Below, piece by piece: positions 7,492 through 13,836 of a stretch of 15,118 bases of DNA. The DNA is taken from NCBI GenBank assembly GCA_902489335.1, contig CABTZO010000024.1:1-15118 (forward strand), read 5' to 3'. How positions within the stretch are numbered: position 1 is the first letter of the stretch; the number at the start of each line of letters is the position of its first letter. Made by a program: the position numbers and the translations under genes. This DNA comes from an uncultured Oscillospiraceae bacterium. Its GTDB lineage: Bacteria; Bacillota; Clostridia; Oscillospirales; Acutalibacteraceae. A model generated the notes under the pieces. The model did no database searches. It was not told where the DNA came from and was given only the letters and a program-made list of their open reading frames with translations.

Positions 7492-7810
7492 CGTTGCCCG
7501 CCTTTTCAGTAATCACAATTTCCGGATAAATGTTTGTCGCAAAGACATTGTATTCAACATTATATTTTTTTCTGTCAATTTTAACTTTGTAGTTTTTCTC
7601 TAAATATTCAAGCGAATCGGGATAACGACCCTCTGTTGCATAACAAGTAACCACAGCCTTGTTAAGGCTTTGATCGAGTAAATCTTTTCCTTTTTTTTCA
7701 CTTTGATACGAAATCTTAACGAAAGAAATCAAAACAATTGAAGTGATTAAAATAAAGAGAAGAAAATTTAAAATTGTTGCAACGGAGAACTTATTTTTGA
7801 AATTTTCCAT
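7481..7810 (-). CDS. Small GspG/ComGC-like candidate pilin
   Basis: A 109-residue protein with a short leader (MENFKNKFS), one hydrophobic helix (VATILNFLLFILITSIVLIS, about residues 10-30), a helical region, and then a small domain. The stretch CYATEGRYPDSLEYLEKNY resembles the EGxYPxxLxxL segment of GspG/ComGC-type major pseudopilins, and the C-terminus (VEYNVFATNIYPEIVI) looks like a short beta sheet. There is no canonical prepilin peptidase motif: Thr occupies the place where Glu5 would be expected after K-F-S-V-A. The start ATG 7810 has AGGTGAT just upstream and lies 8 nt after the GspF-like gene, the usual place of the major pilin in Com-type operons. Best guess is the main filament subunit or a signal-anchor homologue of it; this is inference. 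Confidence 0.72.
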   Translation of the reverse strand: MENFKNKFSVATILNFLLFILITSIVLISFVKISYQSEKKGKDLLDQSLNKAVVTCYATEGRYPDSLEYLEKNYKVKIDRKKYNVEYNVFATNIYPEIVITEKAGNDEK

Positions 7811-7818
7811 AAAATCAC

Positions 7819-8862
7819 CTAAGAAATTGCAGTCATGATTCCGAGGAGAGGAAGCATAACAGAAAGTAAAATCAGTCCGATTACAAGAGACATAATAATA
7901 ACTATCGTCGGCTCAACCCTTTCTGCTATATTTGAAATTGACTGAGATAAATCTGTTTTTGTTCTGTTGATAATTTCTTCCATTACAACGTCGGTGTTTC
8001 CGGTCTTAAAACCAATGGAAAGCATTCTTGAATATATGGGTGGGAATAATCCCGAATCACTGACTGCTTCAGAAATAGATTCCCCGCTTTGAAGTTCTTT
8101 GATACATTTATCTATTTTATCTAAAAGAATTTTATTTTTTGTGTTCTCCTTAATTATTTTTAGACTTTCTTCCATATCGATTCCCGATGACAAAACTAGT
8201 TGTAAAGAAGACGCAAAATTGTATGTTGCAAACTTCTTACTGATAGAAGAACCGGAAAAAACTTTCTCAAAGAAATCTGAGAGTTTAACTCTCATTTTAT
8301 CGTTAGCATAAATCAGAAATCCGATCACAAAAACAGCTAAAATAACGGCTAAAATAATCAAGAAATATTTTGTTATTCCGACACCTAAATTCATCATCGA
8401 TGTAGCAAACGGAGACATTGAAAGTCCCAAATTTTTAAAGGTTTCATTGAAAATCGGCAGAACTTGTGAAAGCAAAACAAACAATACGATCAAGAGCATT
8501 ACAGCTATTATAATGGGATAGGTAAAGGCACTCTTCAAAGTTGCTTTTGTGTCCTTCTTGCCGTTATAGAACTCTGAAAGAGCAAGAAAGACCTTATCGG
8601 AATTTCCGGTTCTTTCACCTATGCTTATCATATCGGTAAGATGCACGGGAAAAGCACCGCTCGCAATCAGCGATTTTGTTAAAGTATCTCCGCCTTCAAG
8701 AGAATTATATATAGTTAACAATTGTTCTTTTCTTCTTTTATCGGCTTCTCCCTCATATAGCATATAGATTATTTCATTTACCGGAATTCCCGATTTTAAT
8801 GAGAGTCCCAGTTCTAAACAAAAGGCGGCTATTTTTTCATCCTGCCATACTTTACCTGCCAT
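7819..8862 (-). CDS. GspF/PilC-family inner-membrane platform protein
   Basis: A 347-residue polytopic membrane protein of the type II secretion F / PilC / ComGB family, the platform that couples the cytoplasmic ATPase to filament assembly. Two homologous helical cytoplasmic domains are visible. The first, about residues 10-131, contains GIPVNEII and the FPVHLTDMISIGERTGNSDK motif. The second, about 212-335, contains SGIDMEESL and the matching FPPIYSRMLSIGFKTGNTDV motif. The repeated F-P-x-x-x-x-x-M-I/L-S-I-G-x-x-T-G-N signature is diagnostic. Membrane helices lie at about 110-137, 165-187 and 315-345, following the family pattern. The length is that of ComGB rather than the longer PilC. ATG 8862 has a strong AGGGGGAT site; it begins 9 nt after the transglutaminase-like gene. 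Confidence 0.93.
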   Translation of the reverse strand: MAGKVWQDEKIAAFCLELGLSLKSGIPVNEIIYMLYEGEADKRRKEQLLTIYNSLEGGDTLTKSLIASGAFPVHLTDMISIGERTGNSDKVFLALSEFYNGKKDTKATLKSAFTYPIIIAVMLLIVLFVLLSQVLPIFNETFKNLGLSMSPFATSMMNLGVGITKYFLIILAVILAVFVIGFLIYANDKMRVKLSDFFEKVFSGSSISKKFATYNFASSLQLVLSSGIDMEESLKIIKENTKNKILLDKIDKCIKELQSGESISEAVSDSGLFPPIYSRMLSIGFKTGNTDVVMEEIINRTKTDLSQSISNIAERVEPTIVIIMSLVIGLILLSVMLPLLGIMTAIS

Positions 8863-8871
8863 ATTATCCCC

Positions 8872-9933
8872 CTAATAATAAAATTGTGCTCTGTAATTAC
8901 TTGAATTATTTATATAACTTGTAGAAGTACCCTCTGAAGCAAAGGTCGGATCCATTCTTTTCCATCCGCCGTTATAAACTTCTACCCAAGCATGTAGACC
9001 TTGTGGTGTATTTCCCGCAACGACTCTGCACGGTATTTTCTGACTTCTGCACATAGCAGCCATCAAAGTCGCATAATCAAAGCAGATCCCTCTTTTTGAA
9101 TTGAAAGTTGATCCTACACTTGGAATATAACCGTTTGCCACATTTGCTGCTTTGTTGTGGTCGTATTTGACATTTTTAATTATATAATTATAGATGGCAT
9201 TTATCTTTTGAGTATTATTTGTAGTTCCCCTTGTCAGTTCCGCCGCATATTTAACCGCATTAGTTCCAGAATAATAATTTACTATTTGGTTGGGTCTGAT
9301 AAAAGCAGCTGTCGCTGAGATACTTGTGCTTATATTTTTAGAAATTATAGGTGTATATGTATTTCCCGAAACATTTTCATAAACTACAACAGAATAATTT
9401 CCACTTCCCTGTGAAAGAGGAAAAGCTTCATAACTCCCGTAATTTCTTGTTATAAACTGGTGTCGTCGAAAGCCTGAGCTCGAATTCTGTATCAAAGTTT
9501 TAACCTTTGGGTTACTGCCGCTGTATCTGAGCATTACATAACCGGAATTTGCGTTTGAATAATCTAAAATCGCCGAATCTGTTGAACTCGTTGATTTTCC
9601 CGAAGCGCTATTTGCGACAATATAGGGAGGATAATATGTATTAGATTTAGGTTTTGATGAAGAATTACTTTTTGAATTTGATGAACCGGAACCGCCCGAG
9701 CTTGATTTTTTAGAAATATTTTCATTTGAAACTCCGGCTTCAGTTTTTCCTTTTTCAAGATCTGATTTTTCAGCTTGATGTTTCTTATGATTCCCATACA
9801 TATCAACAATCAAAGCACCTGCATTACCGTTTTGTTTTTTCTTTGATATATTAAATTGGAGAAAAATTAACCCCGTAATAGTTAAAACGAGGCAAATTAC
9901 AATTATTGCAATTTTCTTTTTCTTTTTAATCAT
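8872..9933 (-). CDS. Membrane-anchored, extracytoplasmic transglutaminase-like protein
   Basis: A 353-residue protein. The basic start (MIKKKKK) and hydrophobic helix (8-26) form an uncleaved signal anchor. A charged segment and a Ser/Gly/Asn-rich flexible linker (about 73-100) follow, then a beta-rich region (about 120-205) that may be Ig-like, and the transglutaminase-like core (about 215-335). The catalytic triad is intact: Cys284 in RGICFDYATL, His314 in GLHAWVEVY, and Asp328 in KRMDPTF. Such domains act as thiol proteases, peptide-bond hydrolases or cross-linking transglutaminases; which one applies here cannot be told. Topology puts the enzyme outside the cell membrane. It is the first gene of the pilus-like operon, so processing or cross-linking of filament subunits or the cell wall is a reasonable guess. 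The ATG at 9933 has no Shine-Dalgarno sequence and is preceded by in-frame stops TGA TAA, so no longer start is possible. Confidence 0.88.
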   Translation of the reverse strand: MIKKKKKIAIIVICLVLTITGLIFLQFNISKKKQNGNAGALIVDMYGNHKKHQAEKSDLEKGKTEAGVSNENISKKSSSGGSGSSNSKSNSSSKPKSNTYYPPYIVANSASGKSTSSTDSAILDYSNANSGYVMLRYSGSNPKVKTLIQNSSSGFRRHQFITRNYGSYEAFPLSQGSGNYSVVVYENVSGNTYTPIISKNISTSISATAAFIRPNQIVNYYSGTNAVKYAAELTRGTTNNTQKINAIYNYIIKNVKYDHNKAANVANGYIPSVGSTFNSKRGICFDYATLMAAMCRSQKIPCRVVAGNTPQGLHAWVEVYNGGWKRMDPTFASEGTSTSYINNSSNYRAQFYY

Positions 9934-9944
9934 GTTGATATTTT

Positions 9945-9950
9945 ATCATA
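9945..9950 (-). promoter_or_regulatory. Possible -10 element just before the transglutaminase-like gene
   Basis: TATGAT on the - strand (9950 to 9945) would start transcription around 9938, only about five bases before the start codon, giving an almost leaderless mRNA. That would fit the missing ribosome binding site. No convincing -35 lies at 16-18 nt upstream (best is CTGATA at 19 nt), so this is weak and may be chance in AT-rich DNA. Confidence 0.25.
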
Positions 9951-9971
9951 AAAATTTGTTTGTTGCTATTA

Positions 9972-10103
9972 TCAGATAGTAGAAGCACCCGGGATTTATA
10001 ATCCCGGGCTACCGGGTGGGAAAAATCACGGTAGCTGTTACGATGTTCCACGGTGCGCATCCTCCACACCGTAGCGGGTGATTATCAACCGCCCGTTGTC
10101 TGA
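9972..10103. ncRNA. GC-rich multi-hairpin element, candidate structured leader RNA or palindromic repeat
   Basis: This stretch is well over 50% GC inside AT-rich DNA and is packed with inverted repeats. Hairpin A: CCCGGGATT (9988-9996) with AATCCCGGG (10000-10008), 9 bp. Hairpin B: GCTACC (10008-10013) with GGTAGC (10030-10035). Hairpin C: ACGGTGCG (10050-10057) with CACACCGT (10065-10072), which pairs fully only as - strand RNA through a G-U pair. Hairpin D: GCGGG/ACCGC around 10074-10092. The ends TCAGATAG (9972-9979) and TTGTCTGA (10096-10103) can close the whole domain, pairing fully only as + strand RNA. Strand is therefore ambiguous. From the symmetric promoter at 10118-10147 it would be transcribed leftward as the 5' leader of the transglutaminase/pilus operon. 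No riboswitch class I know is recognisable. It could also be a REP/MITE-like DNA repeat. Confidence 0.5.
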
Positions 10104-10117
10104 CTTGTCATCAAATT

Positions 10118-10147
10118 ATTGTATATATTTTTATTTTTTGATACAAT
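10118..10147. promoter_or_regulatory. Symmetric divergent promoter serving DUF1846-aro (+) and pilus-like operon (-)
   Basis: ATTGTAT (10118-10124) and ATACAAT (10141-10147) form a perfect 7-bp inverted repeat. Read on the + strand this is TTGTAT (10119-10124), a 17-nt spacer and TACAAT (10142-10147) with an upstream TGA giving an extended -10; transcription would begin near 10154. Read on the - strand it is again TTGTAT, 17 nt, TACAAT, with a start near 10111. The -10 of one direction thus overlaps the -35 of the other. The rightward transcript has a short leader; the leftward one has a leader of about 178 nt containing the GC-rich element. Confidence 0.55.
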
Positions 10148-10172
10148 TAATTTTGATAATTTGGAGGAAAAT

Positions 10173-11657
10173 ATGGATATCATAGGCTTCGACAGCGACA
10201 AATATATTAAATTACAATCTAAGGAAATCCGCGAAAGGATTAATTCTTTCGGAGATAAACTTTATCTTGAATTTGGCGGAAAACTTTTTGATGATTATCA
10301 CGCATCTCGGGTTTTACCCGGGTTTCATCCCGATATTAAAATAAAAATGCTCTCCGCCCTGCGCGATGAAATGGAAATTATCATCGTTATTAATTCAACG
10401 GATATAGAAAAAAACAAACTCCGAGAAGATTTAGGCATAACTTACGATTTAGATGTGCTTAGATTAATAGATTCTTTCAGAGGTTATAAACTTAGAGTGT
10501 CCTCCGTTGTTTTGACAAGATTCAACGATCAACCCGCTGTCATAAACTTTAAAAAGCGACTTGAAAACTTGGGAATAAAGGTCTACAAGCACTATAATAT
10601 TGACGGATATCCTTATAATCTCAAGAAAGTTATCAGCAAAGACGGACTCGGCAAAAATGAATATATTGAAACAACTTCGTCTTTGGTTGTTGTTACCGCT
10701 CCGGGACCCGGAAGCGGGAAAATGGCGACCTGTCTTTCTCAGATGTATCAAGACAATCTTCGCGGAATAAAATCGGGATACGCAAAGTTTGAAACCTTCC
10801 CCGTTTGGAATTTACCGTTAAATCATCCTGTCAATCTTGCTTATGAAGCGGCAACGGCAGATCTCAACGATGTAAATGCCATTGATCCGTTTCATCTTGA
10901 AGCCTATGATGTTAAAGCTGTAAACTACAATCGTGATATTGAAGTTTTCCCGGTATTAAAATCTATTTTTGAATCTATAATGGGACAATGCCACTATAAA
11001 TCACCGACCGATATGGGTGTAAATATGGCAGGTTACTGCATAACAGACAATGATGTTGTTGAAAAGTCCGCAAAGCAGGAAATAATAAGAAGATATTACA
11101 GCTCACTTGTCGAAAAGAAAAAAGGACTGTCTTCAGAAGAGGAAATCTACAGACTCGAACTCTTAATGGAAAAAGCCGGTGTCAGCGATTTAGACAGACC
11201 GGTTATTGAATCTGCGCAAAAAAAAGAAAAGGAAACCGGCGCTTCCGCTTTGGCAATTGAAGTTGCAGAAAATAAAATTGTTGTCGGTAAAACTTCCGAG
11301 CTCATGACTCCCACATGTGCGGCAATTTTAAATGCTCTCAAAGTTTTGTCGGGCATTGATGATCATATTCATCTGATAGACCCAAAAGTTATAGAGCCTA
11401 TTCAAAAATTAAAGAGCAATAATCTTCATTCCGAAAGTCCACGCCTTCATGTAAACGAAATGTTGATTGCCCTTGCAATTTCGGCTGTAAGTGACACAGA
11501 TGCATCTAAAGCCTTCAATATTCTTTCAGAACTTAAAGGTTGCGAAGCTCATTCAACGGTTATTCTTTCATCAACCGAAACTTTGGTTTTGAAAAAATTG
11601 GGAATCAACATTACCTTTGACCCTAAGTATGAAACTCAGAGATTTTTTATGAAATAA
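10173..11657 (+). CDS. UPF0371/DUF1846 family protein
   Basis: A 494-residue protein of the conserved but uncharacterised UPF0371 (DUF1846) family. Recognised by its start IGFDSDKYIKLQSKEIRERI, the block YLEFGGKLFDDYHASRVLPG (31-50), the P-loop-like VVVTAPGPGSGKMAT (172-186), YAKFETFPVWNLPLNHPVNL (203-222) and YEAATADLNDVNAIDPFHLE. The GPGSGK loop suggests nucleotide binding, but the reaction is unknown. Cytoplasmic, with no signal or membrane segment. ATG 10173 is chosen because GGAGG (10163-10167) sits 5 nt upstream and family sequence begins there; an in-frame ORF extension to 10119 would cover the promoter and has no conserved residues. It ends in TAATG, sharing one base with the aroB start, so the two are translationally coupled. 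That coupling hints at a role connected to aromatic synthesis or its regulation, which is inference. Confidence 0.93.
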   Translation: MDIIGFDSDKYIKLQSKEIRERINSFGDKLYLEFGGKLFDDYHASRVLPGFHPDIKIKMLSALRDEMEIIIVINSTDIEKNKLREDLGITYDLDVLRLIDSFRGYKLRVSSVVLTRFNDQPAVINFKKRLENLGIKVYKHYNIDGYPYNLKKVISKDGLGKNEYIETTSSLVVVTAPGPGSGKMATCLSQMYQDNLRGIKSGYAKFETFPVWNLPLNHPVNLAYEAATADLNDVNAIDPFHLEAYDVKAVNYNRDIEVFPVLKSIFESIMGQCHYKSPTDMGVNMAGYCITDNDVVEKSAKQEIIRRYYSSLVEKKKGLSSEEEIYRLELLMEKAGVSDLDRPVIESAQKKEKETGASALAIEVAENKIVVGKTSELMTPTCAAILNALKVLSGIDDHIHLIDPKVIEPIQKLKSNNLHSESPRLHVNEMLIALAISAVSDTDASKAFNILSELKGCEAHSTVILSSTETLVLKKLGINITFDPKYETQRFFMK

Positions 11658-12640
11658 TGGAAACTAAAATTATATTATCAAATAAAAAAAATGAATATTT
11701 GAGTGTCTTAGAATCTCAGTTTAACGATTCTAAAATTTTAGTGATTTCCGATAAAAAAGTTGACTCCATATATAAAGATTATTTTCCATATAATAATCTT
11801 GTCTTAGATTGCGGAGAAAAAATCAAAGATTATTCAAATGTTGAGAAAGTCTTGAAATTCTTTGCAAAAAATAATCTCCGAAAATCAGATGTTGTTATTG
11901 CTTTTGGCGGTGGAGCCACAACGGACTTGGTAGGTTTTTGTTGCAGTATTTACAAAAGAGGAATAAACCTCATAAATTATCCGACGACCCTGCTTTCAAT
12001 GGTTGATGCTTCGATCGGAGGAAAAAATGCTGTAAATTTATTTGACATAAAAAATTGTGTGGGTGGGTTTTTACAGCCTGCCTTTGTTTTTATCGATAAA
12101 ACTTTTCTTAAAACTTTAAACGAAAAAGAATACAAAAGCGGAATCGGAGAAATAATAAAATATGCTGTTTTGGGCGCAGAAAATCTATACCATCTCCTTG
12201 ATAATCCAAAAGATAACATAGATGAAATTATTTCTTCCTGCGTTGAATATAAAACAAAAATAACTAAAAAAGATCCATACGATCTTGGAATTCGTCATCT
12301 GTTAAACTTAGGTCATACCTTCGGCCATGCAATTGAATCCTTTGAAAATTTCGAGTTTTCGCATGGAGAAGCGGTTGTATCGGGTATTTTCAAAATTTCA
12401 AAGTTTTCTCTGTATGAAAATTTGATTTCGGAAGAAGAATTCCAAAAAATTAATGAACTTATTAAAAAACTAAACTTTCAGGATAAAGAATATAAAATTT
12501 CCGACTTATTTTTATATATTAAAGACGACAAGAAAATAAGTTCGAATAAAATTAACCTTGTTTTGCCGATAAAAAAAGATAAATGTATAATTAAAGAATA
12601 TGAACTTGAAAAATTTTATGAGGTAGCAAAATGTATTTAG
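11657..12640 (+). CDS. aroB: 3-dehydroquinate synthase
   Basis: Converts DAHP to 3-dehydroquinate, the second step of the shikimate pathway, using NAD and a divalent metal in the cytoplasm. The 327-residue protein has the NAD-binding AFGGGATTD (82-90), the NYPTTLLSMVDASIGGKNAV block (108-126), and the metal ligands Glu165 (GIGEIIKYA), His220 (NLGHTFGHAIE) and His236 (FSHGEAV), equivalent to the Glu/His/His set of characterised enzymes. It is somewhat shorter than typical (about 350-360), mostly in the C-terminal part. The ATG overlaps the stop codon of the DUF1846 gene by one base (TAATG) and has no separate ribosome binding site, so translation depends on re-initiation. The 3' end overlaps aroA by 10 nt. 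Confidence 0.97.
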   Translation: METKIILSNKKNEYLSVLESQFNDSKILVISDKKVDSIYKDYFPYNNLVLDCGEKIKDYSNVEKVLKFFAKNNLRKSDVVIAFGGGATTDLVGFCCSIYKRGINLINYPTTLLSMVDASIGGKNAVNLFDIKNCVGGFLQPAFVFIDKTFLKTLNEKEYKSGIGEIIKYAVLGAENLYHLLDNPKDNIDEIISSCVEYKTKITKKDPYDLGIRHLLNLGHTFGHAIESFENFEFSHGEAVVSGIFKISKFSLYENLISEEEFQKINELIKKLNFQDKEYKISDLFLYIKDDKKISSNKINLVLPIKKDKCIIKEYELEKFYEVAKCI

Positions 12641-13836
12641 CTTTCACAAAAAATTTTAACGGGCAAATAATCGCACCTTCATCTAAGTCCGAAACATTGA
12701 GATATCTTTTTTTATCTGTCTTGCAAAACGAACAGAAAATAATTTATTGTAATAATCCCTGCGATGATGTTTTGAATGCGATTAATTGTTTAAGAGAACT
12801 CGGTATTGAAACAACCGTCACAAAAACACAGATAAAAATTTCCCCGAATACAGCGTTTGATTCACAGAGAATATATAATATAAATCCCGGCGACAGCGCC
12901 TTTGCATACAGATTTTTCTTGCTTTTCTGTGGCTTTTTTGGCCTTCGTGCAGTTTTCAATTTAAGCGAAAGTTTAATGGCAAGACCTACAGACGATATTG
13001 AAAAAATCTTTAAGGATAACAATATTAAATTTGAAAAAAAATATAATCTCTTTGTCCTTCAAGGCGGAAAAATAAAAGAGAAAAATTTCTGTTTTGATAA
13101 GGCTTTCACCTCTCAGACGATATCTTCACTTTTAATTTTACAGACCTACTTTGAAGACATAAAAATCAACTACGCCGGAATAGATAACCTTTATATAGAC
13201 CTTACGTTAGATATAATACAAAAATCAAAGCAAAGTAACGAATATTATCCATGCGGAGATTATTCTTCGGCAAATTATTTTATGATTATGGCTGCACTTA
13301 ACGGAGAAGTTTCTTTTTCAAATTTAGATATGAACTCAAAACAACCAGATAAGAAAATATTAGACATTCTAAAAGACTATGGTGCAAAGATTAAATATGA
13401 AAACGAAATTTTAACCGTTTCAAAGGCAGAACATCCAAATGCTTTAACACTCGATATTGATAATTGTATCGATCTGTTTCCAAGTCTTGTAATGCTTTTT
13501 GCCTTTACAAATGGAGTGTCGACGATAAAAAATATATCGAGAGCAAAAATCAAAGAAATAGACCGGGTTTTATCAATGACAAAAGCACTCGATGATTTCA
13601 AAATAAAATATACATTACAAGAAAATGATTTAATAATCTACGGCAATGAAAAAATTGATGGTAAACAGTTTGAACTCAATACTTTTTTAGACCACAGAAC
13701 TGCGATGTCGTTTTTCATTCCGACTGTTTTTTATAAGTATATAATTTTAGATGATATAGACTGCATAAAAAAATCATATTATAATTTCAGCCTTGATTTT
13801 CACAATTGTAAAGGAGAATTACTTGCCAAATTATAA
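12631..13836 (+). CDS. aroA: 3-phosphoshikimate 1-carboxyvinyltransferase (EPSP synthase), divergent
   Basis: Joins phosphoenolpyruvate to shikimate 3-phosphate. The 401-residue protein keeps the family landmarks: APSSKSETLR (Lys19, Ser20, Arg24), RPT (118-120), TSQTISS (160-166), CGDYSSANYF (208-217), the catalytic-region Asp281 (CIDLFPS), KIKEIDRV with Lys308, Glu309, Asp311 and Arg312, and LDHRTAM with Arg356. It is divergent elsewhere. The loop that normally reads N-A/S-G-T-x-x-R is GDSAFAYR (87-94), placing Ala90 where E. coli has Gly96, the residue that governs glyphosate sensitivity, and Phe91 for Thr97. It is shorter than the usual 427 residues. ATG 12631 has GAGG at 12620-12623 and overlaps aroB by 10 nt. 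All main active-site residues are present, so I expect an active enzyme; UDP-GlcNAc carboxyvinyltransferase (MurA) is unlikely given the operon. Confidence 0.94.
   Translation: MYLAFTKNFNGQIIAPSSKSETLRYLFLSVLQNEQKIIYCNNPCDDVLNAINCLRELGIETTVTKTQIKISPNTAFDSQRIYNINPGDSAFAYRFFLLFCGFFGLRAVFNLSESLMARPTDDIEKIFKDNNIKFEKKYNLFVLQGGKIKEKNFCFDKAFTSQTISSLLILQTYFEDIKINYAGIDNLYIDLTLDIIQKSKQSNEYYPCGDYSSANYFMIMAALNGEVSFSNLDMNSKQPDKKILDILKDYGAKIKYENEILTVSKAEHPNALTLDIDNCIDLFPSLVMLFAFTNGVSTIKNISRAKIKEIDRVLSMTKALDDFKIKYTLQENDLIIYGNEKIDGKQFELNTFLDHRTAMSFFIPTVFYKYIILDDIDCIKKSYYNFSLDFHNCKGELLAKL

Noticed and set aside
5178..8862. Standard comG competence operon
   Set aside because: The ATPase is last, carries the PilT-like AIxNxIRE motif, and the small proteins lack ComGC-type GFTLxE sites. 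Gene order and motifs do not fit comGA-comGB-comGC.
9988..10008. Rho-independent terminator formed by the CCCGGGATT hairpin
   Set aside because: The stem is strong but no U-rich tract follows on either strand.
9983..10081. Short open frame of 32 codons through the GC-rich element (+ strand, ending TGA)
   Set aside because: It is preceded by two TAG stops, has no start until an internal ATG at 10043, no ribosome binding site, and the base pattern is explained by inverted repeats.
9934..10117. Known riboswitch (c-di-GMP, T-box, cobalamin, SAM) before the pilus-like operon
   Set aside because: c-di-GMP control of pili would be attractive, but the conserved cores of GEMM-I/II are absent, and the T-box core is only faintly echoed by GTGGAAC on the - strand without the rest of the structure or a terminator.
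10119..10172. Extension of the DUF1846 gene by 18 codons
   Set aside because: The added residues are AT-derived, cover the predicted promoter, lack a ribosome binding site, and the family sequence starts at 10173 behind GGAGG.
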